DNA of 64,000 nt, taken from the NCBI RefSeq assembly GCF_002941025.1, contig NZ_PTJS01000001.1, forward strand, positions 7,629,677 through 7,693,676. The letters are read 5' to 3'. The stretch comes from Streptomyces sp. QL37 (GTDB lineage: Bacteria; Actinomycetota; Actinomycetes; Streptomycetales; Streptomycetaceae). Positions 25,980 to 34,727 of the stretch are shown here, piece after piece. Positions within the stretch are counted from its first letter, which is position 1. Each line of letters starts with the position of its first letter. The notes beneath the pieces were generated by a model that did not search any database, had not been told where the DNA came from, and saw only the letters and a list, made by a program, of their open reading frames with translations. The position numbers were made by a program, and so were the translations under genes.

Positions 25980-26519
25980 TCAGACGGCCCGGACAGCCAC
26001 CAGTTGGTCAGCCGGAATTCCACCCATGTCCGGCGCGTAGTAGTCCTCGATGCCCCTGGCCCACGTGTTCACGGTGATGCGGTCCTCGGCGTCCGGGCCG
26101 AAGGCGTCGAAAAGCGCATGGATGTTCGCCTCCGCGAAGCCGATCGCCCTCATCAGCGCTACGAAGAGCGGGCGCTCGATCAGGCCGTCGCCGTCGGGAT
26201 CGCCGAGTACGGCGAGCGCCTCGGCGAACTCGGTGATCGTGGGACCGAAGCGCTCGGGGTCGAGCACGGCCGGGCGGAACTCGTCGACGGAGATCACACC
26301 ATCGCCGTTGGCGTCCAGCTCCGTGGCCAGTGTGGTCCAGTAGCGGCGGAACGCGGCCCGGATGGCCTCCCTGGCGCCGTCGTCCGATGCGACCGCCACC
26401 TCCAGAACACGTTCCGTCATGAGGTCGAAGTCCTCGGAGTCGAGGACCCCGTTGCCGTTGGCGTCAAAGAGGGAGAAGACCAGCTCGGCCCTCTCGGTGG
26501 CCTCAGTTCGCATGTCCAT
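25980..26519 (-). CDS. EF-hand calcium-binding protein (calerythrin/CabB-like)
   Basis: About 179 residues, cytoplasmic, with no signal peptide. Two canonical EF loops are DANGNGVLDSED (residues 19-30) and DANGDGVISVDE (69-80). A third, DPDGDGLIERPL (107-118), lacks the acidic residue at loop position 12, and a fourth near 138-153 is strongly degenerate. The size and four-hand layout resemble calerythrin and the Streptomyces Cab proteins. ATG 26519 is preferred over the next in-frame ATG because AGGAG is eight bases upstream. Calcium buffering or sensing is the family role; the target is unknown. Confidence 0.9.
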   Translation of the reverse strand: MDMRTEATERAELVFSLFDANGNGVLDSEDFDLMTERVLEVAVASDDGAREAIRAAFRRYWTTLATELDANGDGVISVDEFRPAVLDPERFGPTITEFAEALAVLGDPDGDGLIERPLFVALMRAIGFAEANIHALFDAFGPDAEDRITVNTWARGIEDYYAPDMGGIPADQLVAVRAV

Positions 26520-26729
26520 CGCTTCTCTCCTACGGTCCTTCGACCCCGGACTCGGGCTCGATGAGTGCTCCCATGTAACCGCGTAGGGGGAGGAACGTGA
26601 CGGTGAGGAGACGTCGGCTACCAGAAGGAGTGAGTGGGCCGACAACCAGTTCGTACGGTCGGGCGCTTGCGGCGTGCGGGGCGCGGAATACGGGGACCAC
26701 ACCAGTTCGACGGGAGCTCGATGCTCAGC

Positions 26730-27150
26730 TGTGATCTTCCGGCGGCACCGAGTGCCCGATCAGCTTCAGCGCCTCGGGTGGCAGGGCGGTCGCGCTCAGC
26801 GGGCGGCGCCCTGCATGGCGAGGCCGTAGCCGAGGCTTGCATCCAGGCCGCGGAAGCGTGACGTGGGCGCCCGTGCGAAGCACCGCACGGTCTTCGTCGA
26901 CCGGCTTCTGGCCAACCTGGTGCACCCTTCGCCACGGGGTCACTCATGACGTCCTGGCCTTGCTGGTTCGCCGTGGAGCGTTCGACCGTCACCCGGGCCA
27001 TCGGCAAGGTGCGGCCCCTGCTTGCGGGGCGAGGATGCACGGTCGGCCCCGAAGTGCAGCTGCGAACCCTGGCCGAGGCCGTCGACGAACCTCGGCCAGG
27101 CCGGGAAGACCGGCATCACCGACGGCTCCGAGATCCGTGCGCCGGTGAGC
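26730..27150 (+). pseudogene. decayed IS5-family transposase (N-terminal part)
   Basis: Successive reading frames carry the order of residues typical of IS5-group transposases with a helix-turn-helix: GARAKHRTVFVDRLLANLVH (about 26865-26925), then LRHGVTHDVLA (about 26925-26960), then CWFAVERSTVTRAIGKVRPL (about 26955-27020), RLTLAEAVD-like residues and finally AGKTGITDGSEIRAP (about 27090-27140). At least two frame changes separate them and the catalytic DDE part is absent. I found no inverted repeats or target duplication. It abuts the HNH-like gene. Confidence 0.6.
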
Positions 27151-27155
27151 CCTGG

Positions 27156-27596
27156 TCAGCGGCGGCCGGTGGCCAGGGTGACGAGGAACTGGCCGCCGCC
27201 CGGCTCGATGGCGGCGGTCACGGGCAGCCCCGGCACCAGCCGGGAGAACCGGTCCACCAGCCAATCCGCCGCTTCTTGGGCGTCCTGCTCGGTCGGACAG
27301 CGGCCCACCATCTCGCGGCCCCCCTTGCGCTCCAGCCTCCCGGCAACGGTGATCAACGGCGCGGGTTCGACCACGTACAGGTGGTCCGGCCAGGCGATGA
27401 CCACCTTGACCGCGCCCTTGCGGGTGTTGCATGCGCGGTGTGCGAGCCGTTCGGCGACCTTTGCCTTCCGGTCGGCGGTCCGGCTGTCGACGCTGGGCCC
27501 CCGGGGGTCGTTCACCGACTCGGCGGGATCGACCGCCTCGTCGCACACCCAGCACCGCCAGCCGTCGCGCTCGGCCACATCATCAAGGAGACTCAT
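27156..27596 (-). CDS. degenerate HNH-endonuclease-like protein
   Basis: A 146-residue protein. The N-terminal half looks like an HNH fold: RDGWRCWVCDEAVDP supplies a CxxC pair, GPSVDSRTADRK stands where SVDH normally occurs, and LAHRACNTRKG supplies the His/Asn pair. The first catalytic His appears to be Ser, so nuclease activity is doubtful. The C-terminal half (about 75-146) is unrelated and ends EPGGGQFLVTLATGRR. No good ribosome site precedes ATG 27596, so translation may be leaderless or weak. The transposase remnant is downstream. Confidence 0.65.
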   Translation of the reverse strand: MSLLDDVAERDGWRCWVCDEAVDPAESVNDPRGPSVDSRTADRKAKVAERLAHRACNTRKGAVKVVIAWPDHLYVVEPAPLITVAGRLERKGGREMVGRCPTEQDAQEAADWLVDRFSRLVPGLPVTAAIEPGGGQFLVTLATGRR

Positions 27597-28255
27597 CCGA
27601 GCAACCTAGCCTGCCCTGCCGCCACCCCGCGCACCAGGGCCTCGGCAAGGTCTCGACACCAGCCAGCAATGCCGTGCGTCTGGCAACCGGCCGATGTGGC
27701 ATCCGGTGGTCTCATATCGACGCATTCATTCCTGGACGGGGAGGTCGGAGCCGTTGACGTGGAAGGTGAGCGCTGTGATCCGGCCTGACTGGACCACAGG
27801 GCAGTGTTGAACTCCGCCGCTGAGACGTTGTGAACGGGTGCCGGATGGGCCGCTTCGCGTGTCGGCGGCGTCCCCCGGCCAGCAGTCTGGCTCGGTCGGC
27901 GTCCAGGTCCGCGACAGTGGCGCGCCTGCACCGGTACGTGAGAAGAGCCGTCCGACGAGGGCACGGGCCTGCCCCCAGGAGTCGCGGATCCGGACGGTGA
28001 ACAAGACGCAGGCCGCAGGCCGCCCCTGCGCTGAACGCCTGGATCCAACCCCCGACTCGGGGCAGTGGTGCACCAGGGGGTGCACCTGGCGCGCCGGGCG
28101 AACTCGGCAGGTAATTCGACCAGTTGGCAGGCGCTTCCGCGAAGTCGGTGGCGATGGCGATGAATCGGCGGTCGAACTCCTCCTGATGACTGCCCGGTGT
28201 GCGAAGAAGACGTTCCGTCGCACAAGTTCGTGTCGTCCCAGGAGGCTGCGCCCTC
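27597..28255. other. 659-base gap, possibly decayed coding sequence
   Basis: No intact gene is convincing. On the minus strand, short protein-like pieces occur in different frames, such as EFDRRFIAIATDFAEAPANW (around 28150) and VVQSGRITALTFHVNGSDL (around 27770, reminiscent of the tail of NTF2/SnoaL-like domains). This suggests a frameshifted relic. It sits between the HNH-like gene and the nuclease fusion gene, next to transposase debris. Confidence 0.35.
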
Positions 28256-29656
28256 TCAATCGTCGATCAGCTGACGGAGGTCGTCCTGCCCGAGGCGCAT
28301 CTCGGCATCGGCGACGGCTCCGTCGAAGCGGACCCCCTCAGCCCCGAGGATCTCCCTGGGGGTGTCCGTTCGCGTCCGGTCCGGCCACTGGAATCCGTCG
28401 CTGACACGTCCTGCCGCGTTGAGGACGCGCCAAGGGCTGGGACATTGGCCGCAGGCACTCAGGTGTCTTCCCACCGGTACGGCATGGCTGCCGATCACCG
28501 CCGCCACGTCGCCGTAGGTGGTCCACCGTCCGGCAGGAACCGCGCCCAGCAGGGTGTGCAGCTGCGTCCAGTCCTTTCGGGTGCCGTTGAGCTGCCTGGC
28601 CAGACCGGCGAGGTTGATTCCCGCCAGCGTGGCCCATTCCTCGGCGTCGACATCGCTGGGAACCTGACTCGTGTCGACGTCCCACCATGTCGTCCCCTGT
28701 ATGCCGTCGGCGGTGCGGCTCGTCACGCTCGTGAAGATGTGATTGGCCAGTCCGGTAGGGGAGTAGGACGCGCCGTCGGCGTCCCAGATCAGCGGCTTGG
28801 CTGTGTTGTTCGTCCAGACCGCTGTTGCTCGGCTGCTGTCGTCCTCCACCCACGCGTCGATGGCGTCGCGTATGGCTTCCGTCGTGCCGTGGCGTGGTGT
28901 CATCCGCAGTCTGGTGCCCTCGGGCAGCAGGCCCGCACCGACCAGTACGTGGACGGCGTTCCGCGAGCGTGAGCGTTCCCGCAGTTTCTTGGCTGCCGCC
29001 TCACCCTCGACCCGGGCCGGTGCCAGCGTGAACTCCTCCACCTCCGGGGTCGGGTAGACCTTGGTGAAGCCGGCGACGACGTGCCCTTCCACCTTCCACA
29101 GCCCCACCTGGATGAGGTCGATGTCGAGGCTCATCTCCGACAGCCAGACCACGGAGTGGGTGACCTGCTTGGGGAAGTCGGCGGCGATGATCACCTGCCG
29201 GGGGCGCTGGAGCAGCTCCGGGCTCCACTCCCCGTCCACATGGTCGAGCAGGCGCTGCGTGCACGCCTCGGTGTCGACGTCCTGCCCCCTGCGCGACAGG
29301 AAGTCGCGGTGCGCCTCGGCGAGGGTGCCGAGGTCGAACCGCGACACCAGAGCGGCGTAGGTGATCGCCTGGAGGTGTACGTCCCGGTCGGCCGCCCCGC
29401 GCTTCAGCTCGACCACGACGAGGCGCCCCGTCGCGTCCAGCCCCAGTACGTCCAGCCGGTCGCGTGCCGGCACGCCGTCCGTGTCAGCCCACCGGTCGTA
29501 CTCCGCGGTGATGACGAGCACCGACTCCCCGAGCACCTGAGGGTGGGCGATCACCCACTCCTGCAGGTGCTGTCTCTCGAGGAGACTTTCCGCGGCCAGT
29601 CCGGTGCGCGAGACCGGCATGGCCGTCGCGCCGGTGACGGTGAAGAGATGATCCAC
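28256..29656 (-). CDS. PD-(D/E)XK nuclease - RAMA-like - alkyltransferase-like (ATL) fusion protein
   Basis: About 466 residues in three parts. Residues about 20-120 form a RecB/NucS-like nuclease core: D69 in DRLDVLGLD, E83-x-K85 in VVVELKRG, then QAITYA. Residues about 240-345 contain PLIWDADGASYSPTGLANHI followed by GTTWWDV, which resembles the RAMA DNA-modification-sensing domain of restriction systems. Residues 363-466 are the DNA-binding fold of O6-alkylguanine transferases (GRWTTYGDVAAVIGSHAVPVG, shown as TTYGDVAAVIG), but the acceptor PCHR motif reads SPWRV, so it cannot transfer alkyl groups. GTG 29656 has AGGAGG six bases upstream. Recognition of damaged or modified DNA by a nuclease is inferred. 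Confidence 0.8.
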   Translation of the reverse strand: MDHLFTVTGATAMPVSRTGLAAESLLERQHLQEWVIAHPQVLGESVLVITAEYDRWADTDGVPARDRLDVLGLDATGRLVVVELKRGAADRDVHLQAITYAALVSRFDLGTLAEAHRDFLSRRGQDVDTEACTQRLLDHVDGEWSPELLQRPRQVIIAADFPKQVTHSVVWLSEMSLDIDLIQVGLWKVEGHVVAGFTKVYPTPEVEEFTLAPARVEGEAAAKKLRERSRSRNAVHVLVGAGLLPEGTRLRMTPRHGTTEAIRDAIDAWVEDDSSRATAVWTNNTAKPLIWDADGASYSPTGLANHIFTSVTSRTADGIQGTTWWDVDTSQVPSDVDAEEWATLAGINLAGLARQLNGTRKDWTQLHTLLGAVPAGRWTTYGDVAAVIGSHAVPVGRHLSACGQCPSPWRVLNAAGRVSDGFQWPDRTRTDTPREILGAEGVRFDGAVADAEMRLGQDDLRQLIDD

Positions 29657-29882
29657 GGTGCCCTCCTGGTGCACCCGGCAGCGGGACGCCGGATGATCCG
29701 GAGCCTACGCGGGCCGGTCCGTCCCTCGGCGGCCTTCTCGCCGGACGGCGGATCGCTCCTCACGCCGCCCTGGACGAGGAATTTCGTCGCGGTGAGCCAC
29801 CTCGAGTCCATGCTGTCGGAGTACACCGCCGCGCGGGAATCCCGCAGGACGCAGCCGTGACAGCCTGCCGGCGGATGACGGA

Positions 29883-30881
29883 CTACGGCGCAACCGCTGG
29901 TTCGAGCAGCGACAACGTCCGCTGCTGCGCGTCGAGGGCGACGCGGATGCCGACCGGCATGGGCAGATTCGGGCCCGCGTGTCCGAACTCGACGTTGCCC
30001 AGGACCGGGATGTCACGGTCGCCGAGGACGTCGAGGACGATCTCGGGCAGGGTCAAAGGCGCCTCGGGCGCTGCGAGTCCGCCGATCTCGCGCGGAACGC
30101 CCACGACCATCCCGGAGATCCGATCGAGAACGCCGCTGTGCCGCAGCACCTGGAGGTAGCTCCACACGTGCGCCGCGTGGCTGCCCATCTCCTCCCAGAA
30201 CAGCACCGCGCCGTCGAACCGTTCCAGCGGCAGCGCGTAGGACGTCGCCTGTGCCAGCACGATGCGATTGAGCAATCCGCCGATCAGCCGGCCTTCGGTA
30301 CGGCCGGCGCGCCAGCACTCCCACGCCGGGGTGGCGGGCAGCGGACCGATGGCCTCCGGGCCGGTCAGCAGCGTCGAGTAGAGCGTCTCGAGCTCTGCCC
30401 GACGCGCAGCGGTCACAGCCTGCCAGTGCCCGCCGAGACCGGGCGTGGCCACGTCGGCATGGAAGCCGACCAGGCCCGTACGCGCGTGGAGCACCAGATG
30501 CAGCAGCGAGATGTCGCTGTATCCGAGGATCGGTTTGGGGTCGGCGGTGATCGCCTGTACGTCGATGAGGTCGAGGTAACCGAGCACCGTCGTCCCGCCG
30601 TCATGCGCGATGATCGCGCGTACCTCTGGGTCACGCAGGAGCCCGTTGAACTCCTCGGCGATCTCCTCCGGCCGGGCCGCGCTCCACCAATGCCGCCGTC
30701 CCGCTTCGAGCAGCGGCGCGAGACGCACGCGGAATCCCATTCCTTCGAGCACGGCCACCGCGTGGTCGAGTGCGGGCGCGTATCCGACGTCCAGCGGCCC
30801 GGACAACGACGCGATGACGACGAGATCCCCGGGCACCAGGGCGCGGGGTCTAAGCAGTTTCGGCTGTGCGGCGCGGACCAT
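29883..30881 (-). CDS. S66 family LD-carboxypeptidase / MccF-like peptidase
   Basis: About 332 residues. It has the serine nucleophile in ILGYSDISLLHL (residue about 112), the Glu in VLFWEEMGSHAAHVW, and the catalytic His in VEFGHAGPNLPMPVG. Together they form the Ser-Glu-His triad of family S66. The family includes cytoplasmic LD-carboxypeptidases that trim recycled murein tetrapeptides and MccF-like enzymes that inactivate microcin C-type toxins; sequence alone does not separate them. ATG 30881 (MVRAAQPKLLRP) is chosen; a longer frame to 31046 is Arg-rich and unlike the family. Confidence 0.9.
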   Translation of the reverse strand: MVRAAQPKLLRPRALVPGDLVVIASLSGPLDVGYAPALDHAVAVLEGMGFRVRLAPLLEAGRRHWWSAARPEEIAEEFNGLLRDPEVRAIIAHDGGTTVLGYLDLIDVQAITADPKPILGYSDISLLHLVLHARTGLVGFHADVATPGLGGHWQAVTAARRAELETLYSTLLTGPEAIGPLPATPAWECWRAGRTEGRLIGGLLNRIVLAQATSYALPLERFDGAVLFWEEMGSHAAHVWSYLQVLRHSGVLDRISGMVVGVPREIGGLAAPEAPLTLPEIVLDVLGDRDIPVLGNVEFGHAGPNLPMPVGIRVALDAQQRTLSLLEPAVAP

Positions 30882-30993
30882 CGAGGCAGTATCCCGGCGC
30901 TTGCGGCAACATGCTACGCATTTGCCGGTCGGTCGCCCGACGCGGGGGAGAGCCCGATGAGCCCCCGCCCGCGCCGGTCGGCCGGCGGTGTCG

Positions 30994-31164
30994 TCAGCGT
31001 CTGCGGGACGGGCGGCCCGCTCCGATGCCCGCGACGTGCAGGGCAAGAAGTGCCAGGCCCAGGAGCATGACGTTCACTGAGGAGAAGACGTCGTTGGTGG
31101 TGATGTCTGCTGCGTTGATCAGGAAAGCGATGGCGAACAGGACGGCCGCGGCTATGCCGAGCAT
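30994..31164 (-). CDS. 56-residue membrane protein
   Basis: Starts at ATG 31164 with GAGAGGAG seven bases upstream. Residues 2-19 (LGIAAAVLFAIAFLINAA) and about 32-50 (MLLGLALLALHVAGIGAG) form two hydrophobic helices, and the tail RPSRRR is positive. The small two-helix form is common among uncharacterised Streptomyces membrane proteins. It is upstream of the peptidase gene on the same strand with a gap of about 110 bases, and divergent from the anti-sigma-type ATPase. The function is unknown. Confidence 0.7.
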   Translation of the reverse strand: MLGIAAAVLFAIAFLINAADITTNDVFSSVNVMLLGLALLALHVAGIGAGRPSRRR

Positions 31165-31325
31165 GGGGTGCTCCTCTCGAAGGGTGTGGGGTCCGTGTGC
31201 CCACGTATCCCGCGGACAGACCCCGCTTCGGCGTCGGGATGCCGGCCCGGCTCCGTGCCAGGGTCGTGGGGGTGCGCGTCGAGGGCGGGGGTAGGCGGTG
31301 AGGAGAGCCGAGTGAGGGAGAACCG

Positions 31326-31766
31326 ATGGCGAAGGACACGTCGCTGCGTGCGATGGGGTGGGCGCAGTCGTTCCCGATCACGCAAGGGGTGCGGGCCGGC
31401 CGTCGGTGGACGCGGGAGCATCTGGCGTCCCTGGAGTGGACCAAGGACGCCCCGGAGACGGTGGACGCGATACTGCTCAGCGTTTCCGAGCTGATCACCA
31501 ACGCCCACGTGCACGCGCACAGCGACGCCCAGCTGGTTCTCACCTGGGACAGCCACTGCCTGCACGTGAGTGTCCACGACTCCGATTCCCTGCCCCCCGC
31601 CAAGCAGCCCGAGGACGTCACGACGACCGGCGGGCGCGGACTGGCCATCGTCGACGCGCTCGCCGACGGCTGGGCCACTCATCCGCAGGCGTCGGGCAAG
31701 ACCGTCACCGCCTGCTTCGTACCACCTGGCGCTCCGAAGCCCCGGCACGGCGAGGACGTCAGCTGA
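31326..31766 (+). CDS. RsbW-like anti-sigma/regulatory ATP-binding protein
   Basis: A 146-residue GHKL (HATPase_c) protein. The N-box is VSELITNAHVHAHS, the D-box is VSVHDSDSLPP, and the G-box is TGGRGLAIVDALADGW. A free single-domain GHKL protein of this size is the Streptomyces RsbW/SpoIIAB-like class, which binds sigma factors or phosphorylates anti-sigma antagonists. No sigma factor or antagonist gene is adjacent, so the partner is unknown. GAGGGAGAA precedes ATG 31326. A hairpin follows directly. Confidence 0.9.
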   Translation: MAKDTSLRAMGWAQSFPITQGVRAGRRWTREHLASLEWTKDAPETVDAILLSVSELITNAHVHAHSDAQLVLTWDSHCLHVSVHDSDSLPPAKQPEDVTTTGGRGLAIVDALADGWATHPQASGKTVTACFVPPGAPKPRHGEDVS

Positions 31767-31767
31767 A

Positions 31768-31789
31768 CTCCGGGCGGGGGCGCCCGGAG
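31768..31789 (+). terminator. hairpin after the RsbW-like gene
   Basis: A 9-bp stem (CTCCGGGCG, 31768-31776, with 31781-31789) and a GGGG loop, beginning two bases past the stop codon. Confidence 0.6.
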
Positions 31790-32261
31790 CGGAAGGAGAC
31801 CGCCGGGAAAGCGTGTCGCGCCTCCTCGGCCTTTCCTTCGGCCCGCTCGGTGTCAGGAACACGCCCCGTGTGACCGACGGCGGTGCGCGCGGAGACCGCG
31901 ACGGTGGAGCGCACGCCCGCACGCCTGGCGACACGCGAGTGCGCACCATGCCCGGGCTGTGCGCACCGGTGGTGCGACTGCCCCGCAGACACGCGGCCGG
32001 GGCTCCCCGGCTGTTCGCCCCGATCGGCGGCCCGAAGTCGTCACGCCCTACGGGCTTTCGCCGCGGCCCGCTCGGCGGGCGGCCTTCGTCGCGCGGGTGG
32101 AGGAGGTGCCGGCCGCCTCGGCGGAGCGCCCCTCGCGCCAGGGCCGCAGGTCGAGTACTGGCAACCCGGATGCGGGTGACTGCTGCCGGTGCTGGATGCA
32201 GCGTGGGTTTCTGGAGGTGAGCGGCGTGCCGTCCCTTGGTGCGGCTTGAGCTTAGCGGCAA
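31790..32261. other. gene-poor stretch upstream of the GH35 operon
   Basis: Open frames exist on both strands, but none has a family-like sequence together with a ribosome site. The stretch ends in the AT-rich promoter element of the GH35 operon. I see nothing else that I can support. Confidence 0.5.
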
Positions 32262-32310
32262 GCATTAATTATGAATACATCTTGACAGGGTGTGATGGCC
32301 CGCCCACGAT
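32262..32310 (+). promoter_or_regulatory. GH35 operon promoter with 19-bp AT-rich element
   Basis: The element GCATTAATTATGAATACAT (32262-32280) is followed by one base, then TTGACA (32282-32287), a 17-base spacer and CACGAT (32305-32310). The -35 is consensus for the main sigma factor. The same 19 bases at the same distance from TTGACA recur, on the other strand, in front of the acyltransferase fusion gene near 41.9 kb. An activator site abutting -35, or a repressor operator, would fit. Confidence 0.8.
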
Positions 32311-32351
32311 GAACGCACTTCACCGAGCCGCTGTCGCAGGAGCCGCCTGTC

Positions 32352-34727
32352 ATGTTGTCTCTGCAAGTCCGTGCCCCCTCCGTGCCCCTGGCAGGTCATC
32401 TGCCCATGGGGAGTTCAGCCTCCACACCGCACCCGGTGACGGTCGACAGCCGGAGCCTGTTCAGGGACGGCCGCCCGTGGATTCCCGTGATGGGGGAGTT
32501 CCACTTCAGCCGGTACCCGGCTTCCGGGTGGCGTGAGGAACTGCTCAAGATCAAGGCCGGTGGCATCGATCTGGTGGCCACCTACCTGTTCTGGAATCAG
32601 CACGAGAACGAGGCCGGCGTCTTCTGTTTCGACGGAGACCTGGACGTGCGCCGCTTCGTGACGCTGTGCGGAGAGGCCGGTCTGGCCGTAGCGATGCGGA
32701 TCGGGCCGTGGTCCCACGGCGAATGCCGCAACGGCGGGTTCCCGGACTGGCTGGAGGAGACCGGCTGCACCCCGCGCACCGACGACCCGGCCTATCTCGC
32801 CCTCGTCGAGCCGTACTACCGGCGCATCGCCCACGAACTGCGAGGCCTCTTCCACGACGACGGCGGGCCGATCGTAGCTGTCCAGGTGGAGAACGAGCTC
32901 TACGACCAGCCGGCGCACCTGGCCACTCTGCGCAGCATGGCCGAGAGCGCCGGCATGCGAGCACCACTGTGGACGGCGACCGGCTGGGGCGCGGCCGACA
33001 TCCCGCGCGACACCCTGCTGCCGCTGTACGGCGGCTACCCGGAGGCGTTCTGGGAGGACGCGTACGACGGGTGGACGCGGGAGATGCGGCGCCACTACTT
33101 CTTCACGCCGATCCGCGACGACCACGCCATCGGCGCCGACCTGCGCTCCTCGGCACCGACCGGCAGCGGCCCGGACGATCGCCGCTACCCGTACGCCACA
33201 TGCGAGGTGGGCGGCGGAATGGCCATCGCCTACCACCGCCGTCCGATCGTGCCCAGCGAGGACATCACCTCGCTGGCCCTCGCCAAGCTGGGCAGCGGCT
33301 CGGTCTGGCAGGGCTACTACCTCTACCACGGCTGCTCGCAGCGCCTGGACCTCAAGGAACCCAACCAGGAGAGCCACGACACCGGCTACCCCAACGACCT
33401 GCCGACGGTCACCTACGACTTCCAGGCGCCGCTGGGGGAGTACGGGCAGGCCCGGCCCGCTTTCCACGCCCTGCGACTCCAGCACCTGTTCCTGCACGGC
33501 TACGGTGCGGAACTCGCGCGGATGCCACTGTCGCTGCCCGATACCGAACCCGAGTCGCTCGACGACCGTGCCACGTTGCGCTGGGCCGTCCGCTCGGCGG
33601 GTGAGCAGGGCTTCCTCTTCGTCAACAACCACCAGCCGCACGAGACGCTGCCCGACCACAAGGGTGTCCAGTTCCGGGTCCAGCTGGACGGCGGCCGTAC
33701 CGTGACCCTGCCCGCGCACCCGGTCGGCGTGCCCTGCGGAGCGCACTTCGTGTGGCCGATCGGCCTGGACCTCGGCGCCGGGCTGCGACTGGACTGGGCC
33801 AGCGCCCAGCCGGTTACCCGCCTGGAGACGGACGGCGTTCCGCTCACCGTGCTGGCGGCCACCGACGGGATCCCGGTCTCCCTGGCCCTGCCTGCGGGCG
33901 TGGACGTCGCCGGTCCCGCCCAGGTGACGCTCGGCGCCGAAGCCACGCTCGTCACGGTCACCGAGCCGGGCACCGGGGCACTGCTGACCCTGCAGGCTCC
34001 GACCGGCAGCGTACGTGTCCTGGTGCTCTCCCAGGCCGAGGCGCTCCGCCTGAACCGGCTGCGCGTCTTCGGACAGGACCGGCTCGTACTCAGCGACGAC
34101 CTGGTGCTCGCGGACGGAGACGAACTGCGCCTGCACACCACCTCCCCGGCACCCTCCGTCGCCCTGTTTCCCGCACCGGATTCCCTGCTCGGCGCGGAAG
34201 TCGGCCGGCCCCTGCCGGACGGAATCCTCACGCGTTGGCCGCTGGCACCCGCACCGCGGCTGCCGCAGCCCTCCGTCGAAACCCTGCGAGCACAGGCCGT
34301 CACCCCGCAGGCCCGCACCGGCGGTTCCCACCAGCGGGCCTCGGCGCCCCGCGACGAGGACTTCGAGAAGGCCGCCCTCCACCACATCACCATCCCGGCT
34401 TCTGCCCTGGAAGGCGACGGGGAGGTGCTGCTGCGACTGCGATACAGCGGGGACGTGGCCCGGGCCTACATCGACGGGAAGCTCGTCGCCGACCACTTCT
34501 GGTACGGGCCAGACTGGGAGATCGGACTGCGCCGCTTCGCCCACGCCGCGACCCGGCACGGCGTGGAAATCCGGATCCTGCCGCTGGACCCGGCAGCCCG
34601 CATCCACGTCGACGGTTCGGCACGCGAAGGCCTGGACACGGGCCGGACCTGCGCCATGGTGGAGTCGGCCGAACTGGTGGCCGTACCTCGCAGGAGCCTG
34701 CGCCTGGAAGAGGACGGACGTGCCTGA
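32352..34727 (+). CDS. GH35 beta-galactosidase
   Basis: A 791-residue glycoside hydrolase that removes terminal beta-galactose from glycans. The TIM barrel begins with PVMGEFHFSRYP (residues about 45-56). The acid/base is Glu182 in VQVENELYDQ, and the nucleophile is the Glu in ATCEVGGGMAIAY at about residue 289. C-terminal beta-sandwich domains follow (from about 420), as is usual for the family. There is no signal peptide, so it acts in the cytoplasm on imported oligosaccharides. ATG 32352 has GGAG ten bases upstream. Its end overlaps the solute-binding gene by eight bases, tying it to the importer. Confidence 0.92.
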   Translation: MLSLQVRAPSVPLAGHLPMGSSASTPHPVTVDSRSLFRDGRPWIPVMGEFHFSRYPASGWREELLKIKAGGIDLVATYLFWNQHENEAGVFCFDGDLDVRRFVTLCGEAGLAVAMRIGPWSHGECRNGGFPDWLEETGCTPRTDDPAYLALVEPYYRRIAHELRGLFHDDGGPIVAVQVENELYDQPAHLATLRSMAESAGMRAPLWTATGWGAADIPRDTLLPLYGGYPEAFWEDAYDGWTREMRRHYFFTPIRDDHAIGADLRSSAPTGSGPDDRRYPYATCEVGGGMAIAYHRRPIVPSEDITSLALAKLGSGSVWQGYYLYHGCSQRLDLKEPNQESHDTGYPNDLPTVTYDFQAPLGEYGQARPAFHALRLQHLFLHGYGAELARMPLSLPDTEPESLDDRATLRWAVRSAGEQGFLFVNNHQPHETLPDHKGVQFRVQLDGGRTVTLPAHPVGVPCGAHFVWPIGLDLGAGLRLDWASAQPVTRLETDGVPLTVLAATDGIPVSLALPAGVDVAGPAQVTLGAEATLVTVTEPGTGALLTLQAPTGSVRVLVLSQAEALRLNRLRVFGQDRLVLSDDLVLADGDELRLHTTSPAPSVALFPAPDSLLGAEVGRPLPDGILTRWPLAPAPRLPQPSVETLRAQAVTPQARTGGSHQRASAPRDEDFEKAALHHITIPASALEGDGEVLLRLRYSGDVARAYIDGKLVADHFWYGPDWEIGLRRFAHAATRHGVEIRILPLDPAARIHVDGSAREGLDTGRTCAMVESAELVAVPRRSLRLEEDGRA

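Noticed and set aside
26946..27788. 280-codon plus-strand open frame
   Set aside because: Only its first 60 codons resemble a transposase. The rest is antisense to the HNH-like gene, so it is a remnant and not an intact gene.
31883..32249. Cys- and Arg-rich open frames upstream of the GH35 operon
   Set aside because: Several frames overlap on both strands, with no ribosome site and no family-like pattern.
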